Origin: Azospirillum melinis
Lineage (GTDB): Bacteria; Pseudomonadota; Alphaproteobacteria; Azospirillales; Azospirillaceae
Direction: 5' to 3'
NCBI RefSeq assembly: GCF_013340935.1
Contig: NZ_WHOS01000002.1
Location: 124,001 to 188,000, forward strand
DNA: 64,000 nt
The first letter of the stretch is position 1. Each line of letters opens with the position of its first letter. Below are positions 44,513-52,924 of the stretch, piece after piece. The notes beneath the pieces were generated by a model, which was given only the letters and a program-made list of their open reading frames with translations, did not search any database and was not told the origin of the DNA. The position numbers were made by a program, and so were the translations under genes.

Positions 44513-45295
44513 TCAGCCCTTCCTGGCCCAGTCGCTGCGCCCGCCGATCGACACCGGCGGCAGCGTATAGTTCTGATTGTGCTTCAGCACATGATCCCGA
44601 TAGTCATAGCGGGTGCCGGGAAAGCCGATCATCTTCCAGCTGACCATGTCGCGGTTGCCGCCATAGACGGGATCGGCGAAGAACCCCTCCATGGTGTTCT
44701 GCAGGATCTGGCCGAAGAAGCTGACGGCGCTGACCGGGCCGTCGAACTTCACCTCGTCCTTTTCCATCGCCGTCAGAAGCTGGTCCTTCTGTTCCGGCGA
44801 CAGGTCGGTGAAGCTCTTGCCCCCCATGGTCTGGCGGCAGTGGGCGTCCAGCGCCTTCAACCCCTGGCGGTATCTCACCGCCGGGGTCAGACCGCTCTGG
44901 TCGCCCTGGGTCGGCAGGCCGGGCTGGAACGGACCCTTCATGTAGAGCCGTTCGGAGCTGCCGTAGTGGCCGGACAGTTGCCGGTCGATGAACACGGCGC
45001 AGCCGGCATCCTTACCGCTGATGCTGAGATCGTCGGCGGGGATCAGCCGCTCGGCAATGGCCTCCACCAGCTCCGCCTCGCGCGCGGTGAAGAAAATCCA
45101 GGGGCCGGGCAGCACCTGCCGGGGCGGCTCGATGGCGCCGGAATCCCAGGGCAGCCCGGTGCCGAACAGGACTCTCGCGCGGGCGCCGGAGGCCGACAGC
45201 GCCACCAGCCCCATGGCGGTGGTGGCGAGAAACCGGCGGCGACTGGTGTGGAATACGCTTGGGCGCCCCGTTTTCAGGCGTTCGCTTGGGGTCAT
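44513..45295 (-). CDS. gluconate 2-dehydrogenase subunit 3 family protein (Tat-exported small subunit)
   Basis: A 260-residue protein with a twin-arginine signal (Ser-Arg-Arg-Arg-Phe-Leu-Ala at about 18-24, then a hydrophobic segment) and the subunit-3 domain. The small subunit escorts the folded GMC flavoprotein to the periplasm. Conserved aromatic residues lie in Trp-Ile-Phe-Phe-Thr near 86-90, and the C-terminal region holds Phe-Pro-Gly-Thr-Arg-Tyr-Asp-Tyr-Arg. It is the first gene of the three-gene dehydrogenase operon. The 240-base gap upstream (45296-45535) shows no gene and no clear promoter hexamers. Confidence 0.88.
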   Translation of the reverse strand: MTPSERLKTGRPSVFHTSRRRFLATTAMGLVALSASGARARVLFGTGLPWDSGAIEPPRQVLPGPWIFFTAREAELVEAIAERLIPADDLSISGKDAGCAVFIDRQLSGHYGSSERLYMKGPFQPGLPTQGDQSGLTPAVRYRQGLKALDAHCRQTMGGKSFTDLSPEQKDQLLTAMEKDEVKFDGPVSAVSFFGQILQNTMEGFFADPVYGGNRDMVSWKMIGFPGTRYDYRDHVLKHNQNYTLPPVSIGGRSDWARKG

Positions 45296-45535
45296 GCTTC
45301 AATCATCCCGGAGTCGTTGCAACCACTGCCCCTGTCGCATTGCACAACAGATCAGCGGCGGAACGAAAATTTCCAATGATCGAAATACATACACCCGCCA
45401 CAAAGACACGCGCCGTCGTCATTGGGCGATGATCGCGCACAAAAGGTCAGGGCAGATGGCGCGAATGCGGCCCTCGCCGGTGGTAACCGTTTGCGATAAC
45501 AGAGCTTCGGCAACCCGCGGTTCCGGCGTTGCCGG

Positions 45536-47227
45536 TCACTCCTCTTCCTCGTCTTCCTCCTCTTCCGGAACCTCTTCGAAGACGATCCTGTCGCCTACCG
45601 CGTAGAGCATGCACTCATGGTTGCCGCCGGACTGTTCACACCGCTCCAGCGCCGCGTCCTTCGCCTCCTCCTCGCTGTCGCGATCCCAGACGGTGGCCCA
45701 GCGGCCGGACAGTGTCACCGCCAGCGCCTTGTAGCCAGGATTGCGCTGGTAGTTCACCATGCCGACCTTGCGGGTGTGGTCGCTGACGAAGGGCACGCGC
45801 GCTGGATCGAAACGGCCGGCCCCGAGAATTTCGACCGGCATCGGCGTGAAGCCCTTGGCATCCATCACCACCGCGTCGTCGACCGCATAAAGCGTGCAGG
45901 GCTCCTCCGCACGGTACTGGCAATATTGCAGGGCGCTGCGCTTGACGTCGTCCTCGGTCCGGCTGTTCGACTTGTTGGAGAAATAGGCGTAATTGCCCTT
46001 GGTCGAGATCGCCAGCGCCTTGGGCGAGGGCAATCCGCTATACATCGCCAGCGTTTGCCGCGATTTGGCGTTGAGATAGGGGATCGACGCCACATCCAGC
46101 GGCCGGGCCAATGGTGCCACCGGAGCAGGGATTGCCGAAGGGGCCGGGATCGGCGCCGGGACAGGAGCTGGGCCGGGAATTGGGCCAGGAATTGGAGTGG
46201 GAACCGGCGGGGCGGCGAGTGCCGCAACCGAAAGCTGGGCCCGCTCCGCGGGAACCGCCCCACCCAGTTCGACGACGCGCGCCTCGGCGATGGGGGCGAA
46301 GGTACCTTGCGGGAACTGCTTCAGATAGGCTTCGAACAGCCCGCGGTTGGAACTGCCCTTGATGCTGTCCCAGAACAGCGTCTCCTTGTCGGCGTTCGCC
46401 GCGGGGGCCGTCGATGCCGGGGGCGCTGCGTCGGCGGGAGCTGCCGTCACCACCGTGGTCGGCCCCAGGAAATAGAAACGCCCTTCGATGGGAGAGGCGG
46501 AAACCCAGGGCTGCTGCACCCCGCCGGAGTTGCGCTTCACCGCGATGCCGACATCGTTGAAGACATCGAACACCGCCTCGCCCGGCTTCAGCATCGCCTT
46601 CGACAGCACCTCGGTATAGGGGCTGTTGGAGCCTGAGCCATCGGCCGCCACGGCGCCCGGCTGGGTCGCATAGGCGATGATGGTTCCGGCGGGGGCCTGC
46701 ATCTGCGCCAGGCCCGGCAACGCCGCACGCATGCCGCGCCCGCCGAAGGGGTTGTTGCGGCAGGCGTCCAAGATGACGATGTTCAGCCGGCTTTCCGCCA
46801 GCGCCATCTCGTCCAGCACCATGGCGACGTCGATCAGTTCGTATCGGACATCCGCCTCCTTCTCCAGATTGGCGGAAACCGGCAGCAGGTAATTGGTGCC
46901 CCGCGCCTGCATGCCGTGTCCGGCATAGAAGAACAGCCCGACATCGGCCCCGACCAGCTTGGCGCCGAAGTTGCGGATCGCCCGTTCCGTTGCCGCCCGG
47001 TCCAGATCGAGCTGCGGCGCCCCGCCGATCAGTTCGAAGCCGGCCGCGCGCAGGGACTCCGCCATCGCCTTGGCGTCGTTTGTCGGGTTGGGCAGCCGCG
47101 GCGCAAAGCGGTAGTCGCTGTTGCCGAGCACCAGCGCCACCCGCCGTTCCGCCGCGGCCTCACCCGAGGCCGCCACCCAGACGAAAAGCGACAGGGCGAG
47201 CGCGACGGTGCGTCCCAGGATCTTCAA
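45536..47227 (-). CDS. secreted caspase-fold (peptidase C14) protein with proline-rich linker
   Basis: A 563-residue protein. I choose the TTG at 47227: AAGGAA sits 7 bases upstream, and it yields a classic Sec signal (Met-Lys-Ile-Leu-Gly-Arg ... Ala-Ala-Ala, cleavage near 26). The frame itself opens at a GTG at 47263. The caspase-like domain (about 28-270) has H104 in Tyr-Ala-Gly-His-Gly and C156 in Asp-Ala-Cys-Arg-Asn-Asn-Pro. A linker of Pro-Ile-Pro-Ala-type repeats near 345-380 leads to a C-terminal region (390-550) with two similar segments. The protein ends in a run of Glu and Asp. Related proteins are periplasmic or secreted. Partners and cleavage targets are unknown. Confidence 0.8.
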   Translation of the reverse strand: MKILGRTVALALSLFVWVAASGEAAAERRVALVLGNSDYRFAPRLPNPTNDAKAMAESLRAAGFELIGGAPQLDLDRAATERAIRNFGAKLVGADVGLFFYAGHGMQARGTNYLLPVSANLEKEADVRYELIDVAMVLDEMALAESRLNIVILDACRNNPFGGRGMRAALPGLAQMQAPAGTIIAYATQPGAVAADGSGSNSPYTEVLSKAMLKPGEAVFDVFNDVGIAVKRNSGGVQQPWVSASPIEGRFYFLGPTTVVTAAPADAAPPASTAPAANADKETLFWDSIKGSSNRGLFEAYLKQFPQGTFAPIAEARVVELGGAVPAERAQLSVAALAAPPVPTPIPGPIPGPAPVPAPIPAPSAIPAPVAPLARPLDVASIPYLNAKSRQTLAMYSGLPSPKALAISTKGNYAYFSNKSNSRTEDDVKRSALQYCQYRAEEPCTLYAVDDAVVMDAKGFTPMPVEILGAGRFDPARVPFVSDHTRKVGMVNYQRNPGYKALAVTLSGRWATVWDRDSEEEAKDAALERCEQSGGNHECMLYAVGDRIVFEEVPEEEEDEEEE

Positions 47228-47287
47228 AGCCGGTTTCCTTCGGATCGAAAGCAGTTCCGGCACTCTGCCCAGGCAACGGCGCGGGTT

Positions 47288-48238
47288 TCAAGGTCGGCGA
47301 CCATCCTCCTGCTCCTGCAAGGCGTCAGCCATGGACGCGGCCGTGCGAACCGCGTCGATGAAAGCCCGCAAGGCCGGGGCCATCTGCCTCTGGCGCGGAT
47401 AGCACAGGAACCGGCCGGGAAAGCCGGCGGTCCAGTCTTCCAGCAGCGGTACCAGTTCTCCCGCCGCGATATGACCGGCCACCGCGTCCTCGACACAAAA
47501 GCCGACCCCGATGCCCCGGAGGGTCGCACGCAAGGCCATGTCCTTGTCGTTGAAGATCACCGGCCCGTCGACCGCGACCTCGAACCAGGACCCGTTTCCG
47601 AAGAATTCCCAGGCATAGGGCATGACATGGCCCGGCCAGCGCCAGCGGATGCAACGATGGTCGACCAGATCGCGCGGATGCGCCGGACGGCCATGACGAT
47701 CCAGATAGTCCGGCGACGCCACGGCGACCTGCCGCAGGTCCGGGCCGAGACGCACGGCGACCATGTCGCGGTCGATCACCTCGCCGATCCGGATGGCCGC
47801 ATCGAAGCCGCCGGCCACCAGATCCACCACCGCATCGTCCAGCGTAATGTCCAGCACCACATCCGGAAAATCCCGTGCGAAGTCCGCCAGCATCGGTTCG
47901 ATGTAGCGTTCCGCCGCCGCGCGGAAGCTGTGGACGCGCACGATGCCGGAGGGGCGTTCGCGATACTGGCGCACCTGCCCGATGGCGTCGCCGAGTTCCG
48001 AGACGGCCGGCTGTACGCGCCGAAACAGATTCTCACCGGCATCTGTCAGCGCGACGCTGCGCGTGGTCCGGTTGAGCAGCCGCACTCCGACCCGCTCCTC
48101 GAACCCGCGCACCAACTGGCTGAGCGCCGACGGGGAAACACCCAGACGCTCCGCCGCACGGCTGAAACTCAGCGTCTCGCCGACGGCGAGGAACGCGCGA
48201 AGCTGGTTGTAGTCACTGCCGGAGAGCAAGGGATCCAT
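47288..48238 (-). CDS. LysR family transcriptional regulator
   Basis: A 316-residue LysR protein. The helix-turn-helix is at about 8-68 (Phe-Ser-Arg-Ala-Ala-Glu-Arg-Leu-Gly-Val-Ser-Pro-Ser-Ala-Leu-Ser), followed by the substrate-binding domain. It belongs to the branch with Arg-Thr-Thr-Arg-Ser-Val-Ala-Leu-Thr after the HTH. ATG 48238 is chosen because the family begins there, although the frame runs to 48355. It is divergent from an SDR dehydrogenase gene with a 107-base gap and probably controls it, a frequent pairing. Inducer unknown. Confidence 0.87.
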   Translation of the reverse strand: MDPLLSGSDYNQLRAFLAVGETLSFSRAAERLGVSPSALSQLVRGFEERVGVRLLNRTTRSVALTDAGENLFRRVQPAVSELGDAIGQVRQYRERPSGIVRVHSFRAAAERYIEPMLADFARDFPDVVLDITLDDAVVDLVAGGFDAAIRIGEVIDRDMVAVRLGPDLRQVAVASPDYLDRHGRPAHPRDLVDHRCIRWRWPGHVMPYAWEFFGNGSWFEVAVDGPVIFNDKDMALRATLRGIGVGFCVEDAVAGHIAAGELVPLLEDWTAGFPGRFLCYPRQRQMAPALRAFIDAVRTAASMADALQEQEDGRRP

Positions 48239-48345
48239 GGGCCGAAGAAAACATTCTTCAGCCACGCTTACAAGTCTCATCAGAAATCCGGGTATTCTGT
48301 GATCCGGCAACGGGACGTATCTCTGACCGCGAAAGGAGACCTCCC

Positions 48346-49176
48346 ATGACCACATGGTTCATCACCGGCATCTCGCGGGGCCTCGGGCTGGCACTCGCCA
48401 AGGCGGCCCTTGCGGAGGGCGACACCGTCATCGGCACCGTCCGCACCGGCAGGCCGGACCTCCCCGTGGGACGCGGCACCCTGCATGTCCTCACCGTCGA
48501 TCTCGCCGACGGCGATGCGGCCGAGGCGGCGGTCGAGCAGGCCTTCGCTCTCGCCGGCCGCATCGACGTGATCGTCAACAATGCGGGCTACGGCCTGCTG
48601 GGGGCGGTCGAGCAGGCCAGCGACGACGAGGTCGCCCGTCTGTTCGCGGTCGACGTGTTCGCGCCCTTCCGCATCATCCGCGCCGCCCTGCCCCGCCTGC
48701 GCGCCCAGGGGGCAGGGCATATCGTCAACATCACCTCCATCGCCGGACGCGCACCCGGCGCCGGTTCCGGTCTTTACGCGGCGGCCAAACACGCCCTGGA
48801 AGGATTGTCCTCCAGTCTCGCGCAGGAGGTCGGCCCGCTGGGCATCAAAGTGACGGCGGTGGCTCCCGGCGCCTTCCGCACCGACTTCCTGTCCAGCCAT
48901 TCGATCCGCAAAAGCACCCATGAAGACGCGGCCTATGCCGACAGCGTCGGGCGCATGTCGTCCGCCTTCGACAGCATGGCAGGGCACCAGCTCGGCGATC
49001 CGGATCGCGGGGCGCAGGCCATCCTGGCCGCCGTCCGTTCCGATACCCCTCCGCTCCACCTGCTGCTGGGCTCTGATGCCCTCAACCGCGCCCGGTCCAG
49101 GCTCGACACCGTGATCGCGGAAATCAACGCCTGGGAAGCGGTGACCCGCAGCACCGACTTCGCCGACCGGGGCTGA
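48346..49176 (+). CDS. short-chain dehydrogenase/reductase (SDR)
   Basis: A 276-residue classical SDR with the cofactor motif Thr-Gly-Ile-Ser-Arg-Gly-Leu-Gly at 7-14, Asn-Asn-Ala-Gly at 78-81, S131, and the catalytic pair Y144 and K148 in Tyr-Ala-Ala-Ala-Lys. Arg in the loop after the second strand suggests NADPH. ATG 48346 has the strong site AAAGGAGA. The divergent LysR regulator likely controls it. The substrate is unassigned. Confidence 0.88.
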   Translation: MTTWFITGISRGLGLALAKAALAEGDTVIGTVRTGRPDLPVGRGTLHVLTVDLADGDAAEAAVEQAFALAGRIDVIVNNAGYGLLGAVEQASDDEVARLFAVDVFAPFRIIRAALPRLRAQGAGHIVNITSIAGRAPGAGSGLYAAAKHALEGLSSSLAQEVGPLGIKVTAVAPGAFRTDFLSSHSIRKSTHEDAAYADSVGRMSSAFDSMAGHQLGDPDRGAQAILAAVRSDTPPLHLLLGSDALNRARSRLDTVIAEINAWEAVTRSTDFADRG

Positions 49177-49189
49177 GGCGCGGGACGGA

Positions 49190-49213
49190 CCAACGGGCGG
49201 GCCAACGGGCGGG
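49190..49213. repeat. two tandem copies of a 12-base repeat
   Basis: CCAACGGGCGGG occurs twice head to tail (49190-49201 and 49202-49213) just after the SDR stop codon. It is too short to assign a role. The rest of the 210-base gap to the asparaginase start shows no clear promoter. Confidence 0.6.
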
Positions 49214-49386
49214 AAGTTTCCGGCAAACTCTCCCGCCCCCGGCACCGACTCTCGAACGGGCATTCACATTTGTTCCGCAAACCGTTCATGACGCTGACTA
49301 AGGGCATTCAATCGAATTGCCGAGACTGCGCCCTCCCGCAGGCTGGCACGGGCCGGCCAATAAAATCGCACTGGGAGAGGAACGCC

Positions 49387-50496
49387 GTGTTCAAGACCAC
49401 CACACGCTCCATGGGCCGCAGCATGAGCCGCAAAGTGGCCGCCGCCGGACTGGCCGCGCTGCTGCTGAGCGGAACCGCGACCCATGCCGCCTTCGCCGAT
49501 GATGGGCTGCCCAACGTCACCATCCTGGCGACCGGCGGCACCATCGCCGGCACCGGCGCCACCAGCACCACGACCGTCGGCTACACCGCCGCCAAGGTCG
49601 GCGTCGAGAAGCTGATCGAAGCGGTGCCGGAGTTGAAGAAGGTCGCCAATGTCAAGGGCGAGCAGGTCTTCCAGATCGCCAGCGAGAACATGACCAACGA
49701 CCATTGGCTGAAGTTGGCCAAGCGGGTCAACGAGTTGCTGGCACAGAAGGACGTCGACGGCATCGTCATCACCCACGGCACCGACACCATCGAGGAAACC
49801 GCCTATTTCCTGAACCTGACGGTCAAGAGCACCAAGCCGGTGGTGATCGTCGGCGCCATGCGGCCGTCCACCGCCATCAGCGCCGACGGTCCGGTCAACC
49901 TCTACAACGCGGTGACGCTGGCCGGCTCCAAGGATGCCGTCGGCAAGGGCGTGCTGGTTTCGCTGAACGACCAGATCAACGCCGGCCGCGACGTGACCAA
50001 GACCAACACCTCGACCGCCGATACCTTCCGCACGCCGGAACTCGGCTTCCTCGGCTACATGCAGGACAACAAGGCGCATTTCTACCGGCAGGTCGTGCGC
50101 AAGCACACCGCCGAGGCGGAGTTCGACATCTCCAATCTGGACAGCCTGCCGCAGGTCGACATCGTCTATGGCTATGCCAACAACAACCGCACGGCGCTCG
50201 ACGCCCTGGTGAAGGCGGGGGCCAAGGGCATCGTCCATGCCGGTGTCGGTGACGGCAGCCTGTCCAATGCAATGAAGCCCGGCCTGATCGACGCCCGCAA
50301 GCAGGGGGTGGCGATTGTCCGCTCGTCCCGCGTCGGCAACGGCATCGTCGCGCGCAACGGCGAGGCCAACGACGACGAGCTGGATTTTGTCGCCAGCGAC
50401 ACCCTCAACCCGCAGAAGGCACGCATCCTGCTGATGCTGGCGCTGACCAGGACGACCGACAGCAAGGCCATCCAGAAGATGTTCTACACCTACTGA
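49387..50496 (+). CDS. ansB: periplasmic L-asparaginase (type II)
   Basis: A 369-residue precursor that hydrolyses asparagine (often also glutamine) to aspartate and ammonia. The catalytic motifs are Ala-Thr-Gly-Gly-Thr-Ile-Ala-Gly with T52, and His-Gly-Thr-Asp-Thr with T132-D133. The Lys of the triad is not in its usual place within Ala-Met-Arg-Pro-Ser and should be aligned properly. GTG 49387, preceded by GGAGAGG, gives a signal peptide with cleavage near Ala-Phe-Ala (34-36). Upstream in-frame starts give no signal. Type II enzymes act in the periplasm to scavenge amide nitrogen. Confidence 0.92.
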   Translation: MFKTTTRSMGRSMSRKVAAAGLAALLLSGTATHAAFADDGLPNVTILATGGTIAGTGATSTTTVGYTAAKVGVEKLIEAVPELKKVANVKGEQVFQIASENMTNDHWLKLAKRVNELLAQKDVDGIVITHGTDTIEETAYFLNLTVKSTKPVVIVGAMRPSTAISADGPVNLYNAVTLAGSKDAVGKGVLVSLNDQINAGRDVTKTNTSTADTFRTPELGFLGYMQDNKAHFYRQVVRKHTAEAEFDISNLDSLPQVDIVYGYANNNRTALDALVKAGAKGIVHAGVGDGSLSNAMKPGLIDARKQGVAIVRSSRVGNGIVARNGEANDDELDFVASDTLNPQKARILLMLALTRTTDSKAIQKMFYTY

Positions 50497-50673
50497 GCCG
50501 GGACATGCAGACAGGGGCCGTCCTGCACTCTCCGGCGGCCCCTCTCCCGTCGCAAAGAATTCTGTCGGCAACAAGCACCCCGGATCGGGCGTTGAGCAGG
50601 AGGAAGCGGAAGCCGCACCGGGGTAAGCCGTGCCAAGCTCCGATCAGCGGCCGCACCACCGAGGGAGACGCGG

Positions 50674-51240
50674 ATGCCCACCCCATGCCGCCGCAGCCTG
50701 ATCGCCCTGTCCACTGCCACACTGCTCGCCGCCCTGGCCGGCGCGTTTCCCGCCGTGGCACAGGACACGGCCGGGCTCATCGTGCTGATGCGCCATGCGA
50801 AAGCACCCGGCACCGGCGATCCGGCCGGATTCAGACTGGACGACTGCGCAACCCAGCGCAACCTCAGCGAGGATGGCCGCACCCAGGCGGCGCGGATCGG
50901 CGGGCGGCTGCGGCAACTCGGCATCGATGAGGCGCGCGTGCTGTCCAGCCAATGGTGCCGCTGCCTGGACACCGCCCGCCTGCTGGATCTCGGCCCGGTG
51001 AAGGAATTGCCGGTCCTCAACTCCTTCTTCGGCCAGCAGGACGAGGAGAAGGAGAGGATCACTCAACTCCGCCAGTTCCTGGCCGACCTGCCGCGCGACG
51101 GCAAGCCGGTCGTGCTGGTCACCCATCAGGTCACCGTCACCGCCCTGACCGGCATCTTCCCGGCTTCGGGCGAGGCGGTGCTGCTGCGGGCGAACGGCAC
51201 CCCCAACCCCAAGCAGGTCGACCGACTGACCGTCCCCTGA
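50674..51240 (+). CDS. exported histidine phosphatase superfamily protein
   Basis: A 188-residue protein with a signal peptide (Arg-Arg then a hydrophobic core, cleavage near Ala-Val-Ala-Gln). It has a short phosphoglycerate-mutase-like fold in which the nucleophile lies in Met-Arg-His-Ala-Lys, and the second active-site His is in Val-Thr-His-Gln. The usual Arg-x-x-x-Thr segment is Arg-Cys-Leu-Asp-Thr. A conserved Asp-Asp-Cys after the first motif resembles lipopolysaccharide-phosphatase-like members (Ais type). ATG 50674 follows GAGGGAGA. The periplasmic substrate is unknown. Confidence 0.8.
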   Translation: MPTPCRRSLIALSTATLLAALAGAFPAVAQDTAGLIVLMRHAKAPGTGDPAGFRLDDCATQRNLSEDGRTQAARIGGRLRQLGIDEARVLSSQWCRCLDTARLLDLGPVKELPVLNSFFGQQDEEKERITQLRQFLADLPRDGKPVVLVTHQVTVTALTGIFPASGEAVLLRANGTPNPKQVDRLTVP

Positions 51241-51376
51241 TCCGTGCGATGGGGGTGGGTAGTACCGCCCTTCGTGGCGGACCTGGACATCTGCGCCGTT
51301 GACCGGACGCCCGCCGTCGGTCTGGATAGGCCGCCCAACGCGGCTGATCGCCGGGAAGATGCCAGGAAAAGGACTG

Positions 51377-52060
51377 ATGTTCGGTGGGCAAACCAAATAT
51401 TCTCACAATGCAGAACCGACCCATGACGGCGCATGGCGCCGGCTTTACCGGATCGGGCTGCCGCTTCTATTGAGCATCGTCGGATTTGGACTGGCCGGCT
51501 GCTCGACCTCCCACGTCACCACCCCTGCCCGCTCCGCCACCGAACAGTTGCTGATCTCCACCGCGGCCGATCAGGCGGCGGAACGCCTGGCCGGCAGGCT
51601 GGCGGTGCAGGGAAGCATCTATGTCGATTCCGCCGGTGTCGAAGGCTACGACACCAAATACGCCGTTTCCGCCGTGCGCGACGCGCTGCTGCGCCATGGC
51701 GCCGCCATGGCCGAGAACCGCGACAAGGCGGCCACCATCGTCGAGTTGCGGGTCGGCGCCCTGTCGGTGGACAGCGAAAGCTCGCTGCTCGGCATTCCCA
51801 GCATCGACATTCCGATGCCGGTCGGCGGCAACTCCTCCACGCCGGAGATTTCGCTGTTCAAGAAGGAGTTGACCCAGGGCGTCGCCAAGATCGCCGCCAC
51901 CGCCTATGACAGGACTTCCGGTACTCTGGTATCTTCCAGCGGTCCTCAATACGGCTTCTCCAACCGGGCGGAGTGGGTGCTGCTGTTGATGCTGAGCTGG
52001 GACACCAATGACCTGCTGCCGCCCGACACCCGGCCCGACCCGAAACCCTGGGACAACTGA
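51377..52060 (+). CDS. predicted lipoprotein of unknown function
   Basis: A 227-residue protein. After a basic start and a hydrophobic segment comes a lipobox, Leu-Ala-Gly-Cys, near residues 39-42. The mature part has an alternating helix/strand pattern with Ala-Thr-Glu-Gln-Leu-Leu-Ile-Ser-Thr-Ala-Ala-Asp just after the Cys. It resembles a domain-of-unknown-function family of outer-membrane-associated lipoproteins. ATG 51377 follows AGGAAAAGGA. An ATG at 51359 is the next choice. It precedes the half-length EamA gene by 33 bases. No function is proposed. Confidence 0.7.
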   Translation: MFGGQTKYSHNAEPTHDGAWRRLYRIGLPLLLSIVGFGLAGCSTSHVTTPARSATEQLLISTAADQAAERLAGRLAVQGSIYVDSAGVEGYDTKYAVSAVRDALLRHGAAMAENRDKAATIVELRVGALSVDSESSLLGIPSIDIPMPVGGNSSTPEISLFKKELTQGVAKIAATAYDRTSGTLVSSSGPQYGFSNRAEWVLLLMLSWDTNDLLPPDTRPDPKPWDN

Positions 52061-52093
52061 CCGGACGGAAGCGATCCGAAGGAAACCAAGAGA

Positions 52094-52531
52094 ATGACCG
52101 GTGACCTGTTTCCGTCCTGGATGCTGTGGGCGCTGCTGTCGGCCTGCTTCGCGGCGTTGACCGCCGTCTTCGCCAAGATCGGCATCGAAGGCGTCGGGTC
52201 CGACATGGCGACGCTGATCCGCACCGCCGTCATCTTCGCGATGCTGATCGGGATCGTCGTCTCGTCGGGCCAGTCGCTGTCGCCGTCGGCGGTGTCGGGC
52301 AGGACGTGGCTGTTCCTCGTCCTGTCCGGTCTCGCCACCGGGGCCTCCTGGCTGTGCTATTTCCGCGCGCTGAAACTGGGGCCTGCCTCGCAGGTGGCGC
52401 CGGTCGACAAGCTCAGCGTCGTGCTGGTGGCGGTTTTCGGCGTGCTGTTCCTGGGTGAAAAACTGTCGGCGCCGAACTGGCTGGGGGTCGTGCTGATCGC
52501 CGCCGGGGTGATTCTGCTGGCGTTCAAGTGA
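52094..52531 (+). CDS. half-length EamA family membrane protein
   Basis: A 145-residue protein with five hydrophobic helices forming a single EamA repeat, half the size of the other EamA proteins in this window. It ends with the typical Leu-Gly-Glu-Lys-Leu ... Leu-Ile-Ala-Ala-Gly-Val pattern, so it is complete, not truncated by a frameshift. One-repeat members are thought to act as dimers, like small multidrug-resistance proteins. ATG 52094 follows AAGGAAACCAAGAGA. The substrate is unknown. Confidence 0.8.
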   Translation: MTGDLFPSWMLWALLSACFAALTAVFAKIGIEGVGSDMATLIRTAVIFAMLIGIVVSSGQSLSPSAVSGRTWLFLVLSGLATGASWLCYFRALKLGPASQVAPVDKLSVVLVAVFGVLFLGEKLSAPNWLGVVLIAAGVILLAFK

Positions 52532-52574
52532 CACCGGTTTCCGCACCCGAAAGGGCTACCTCACCAAGTCCTGC

Positions 52575-52593
52575 GCGAATGAAAATCATTCTT
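52575..52593. promoter_or_regulatory. Fur box upstream of the TonB receptor operon
   Basis: The 19-base site matches the classical Fur consensus (GATAATGATAATCATTATC) at 14 of 19 positions and contains the palindrome AATGA-AAA-TCATT. A possible -10 (TATTAT, 52593-52598) abuts it. A second AT-rich stretch with GATAAT lies at 52693-52698. The whole gap 52532-52924 (393 bases) holds no gene, leaving a long leader of about 330 bases before the receptor start. Confidence 0.6.
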
Positions 52594-52924
52594 ATTATCA
52601 TAGTGACTTTTCGGCAACATTGCCGATTTCCACCCCGAGACGCCCCTTTCCGCCGACATCGACCCGCCACCGCAAGCACGCGTCATCTTATTGATAATTA
52701 AACATAAATCTCATAACGCGGCGCAGCCTGCCGCCGTCGCGACCCGGACGGCCAACCACGCGCATTCGGCGTGAAAGCCTTTCCGTTCGCCCGCGGCGGC
52801 TGTTGGCCCGCCCTCCAACTCAGAATGCCTCTCAATCTCAGCTGTTGCAAGGCAGGCCTATCCCATTGGTAGAAGGCGCTCCAGCGATCGTCCAATCCAC
52901 CTTGGCGCATTTCGGGAGAGCTTG

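Noticed and set aside
49190..49213. Tandem 12-base repeat as a possible CRISPR or microsatellite array
   Set aside because: Only two directly adjoining copies exist, without spacers.
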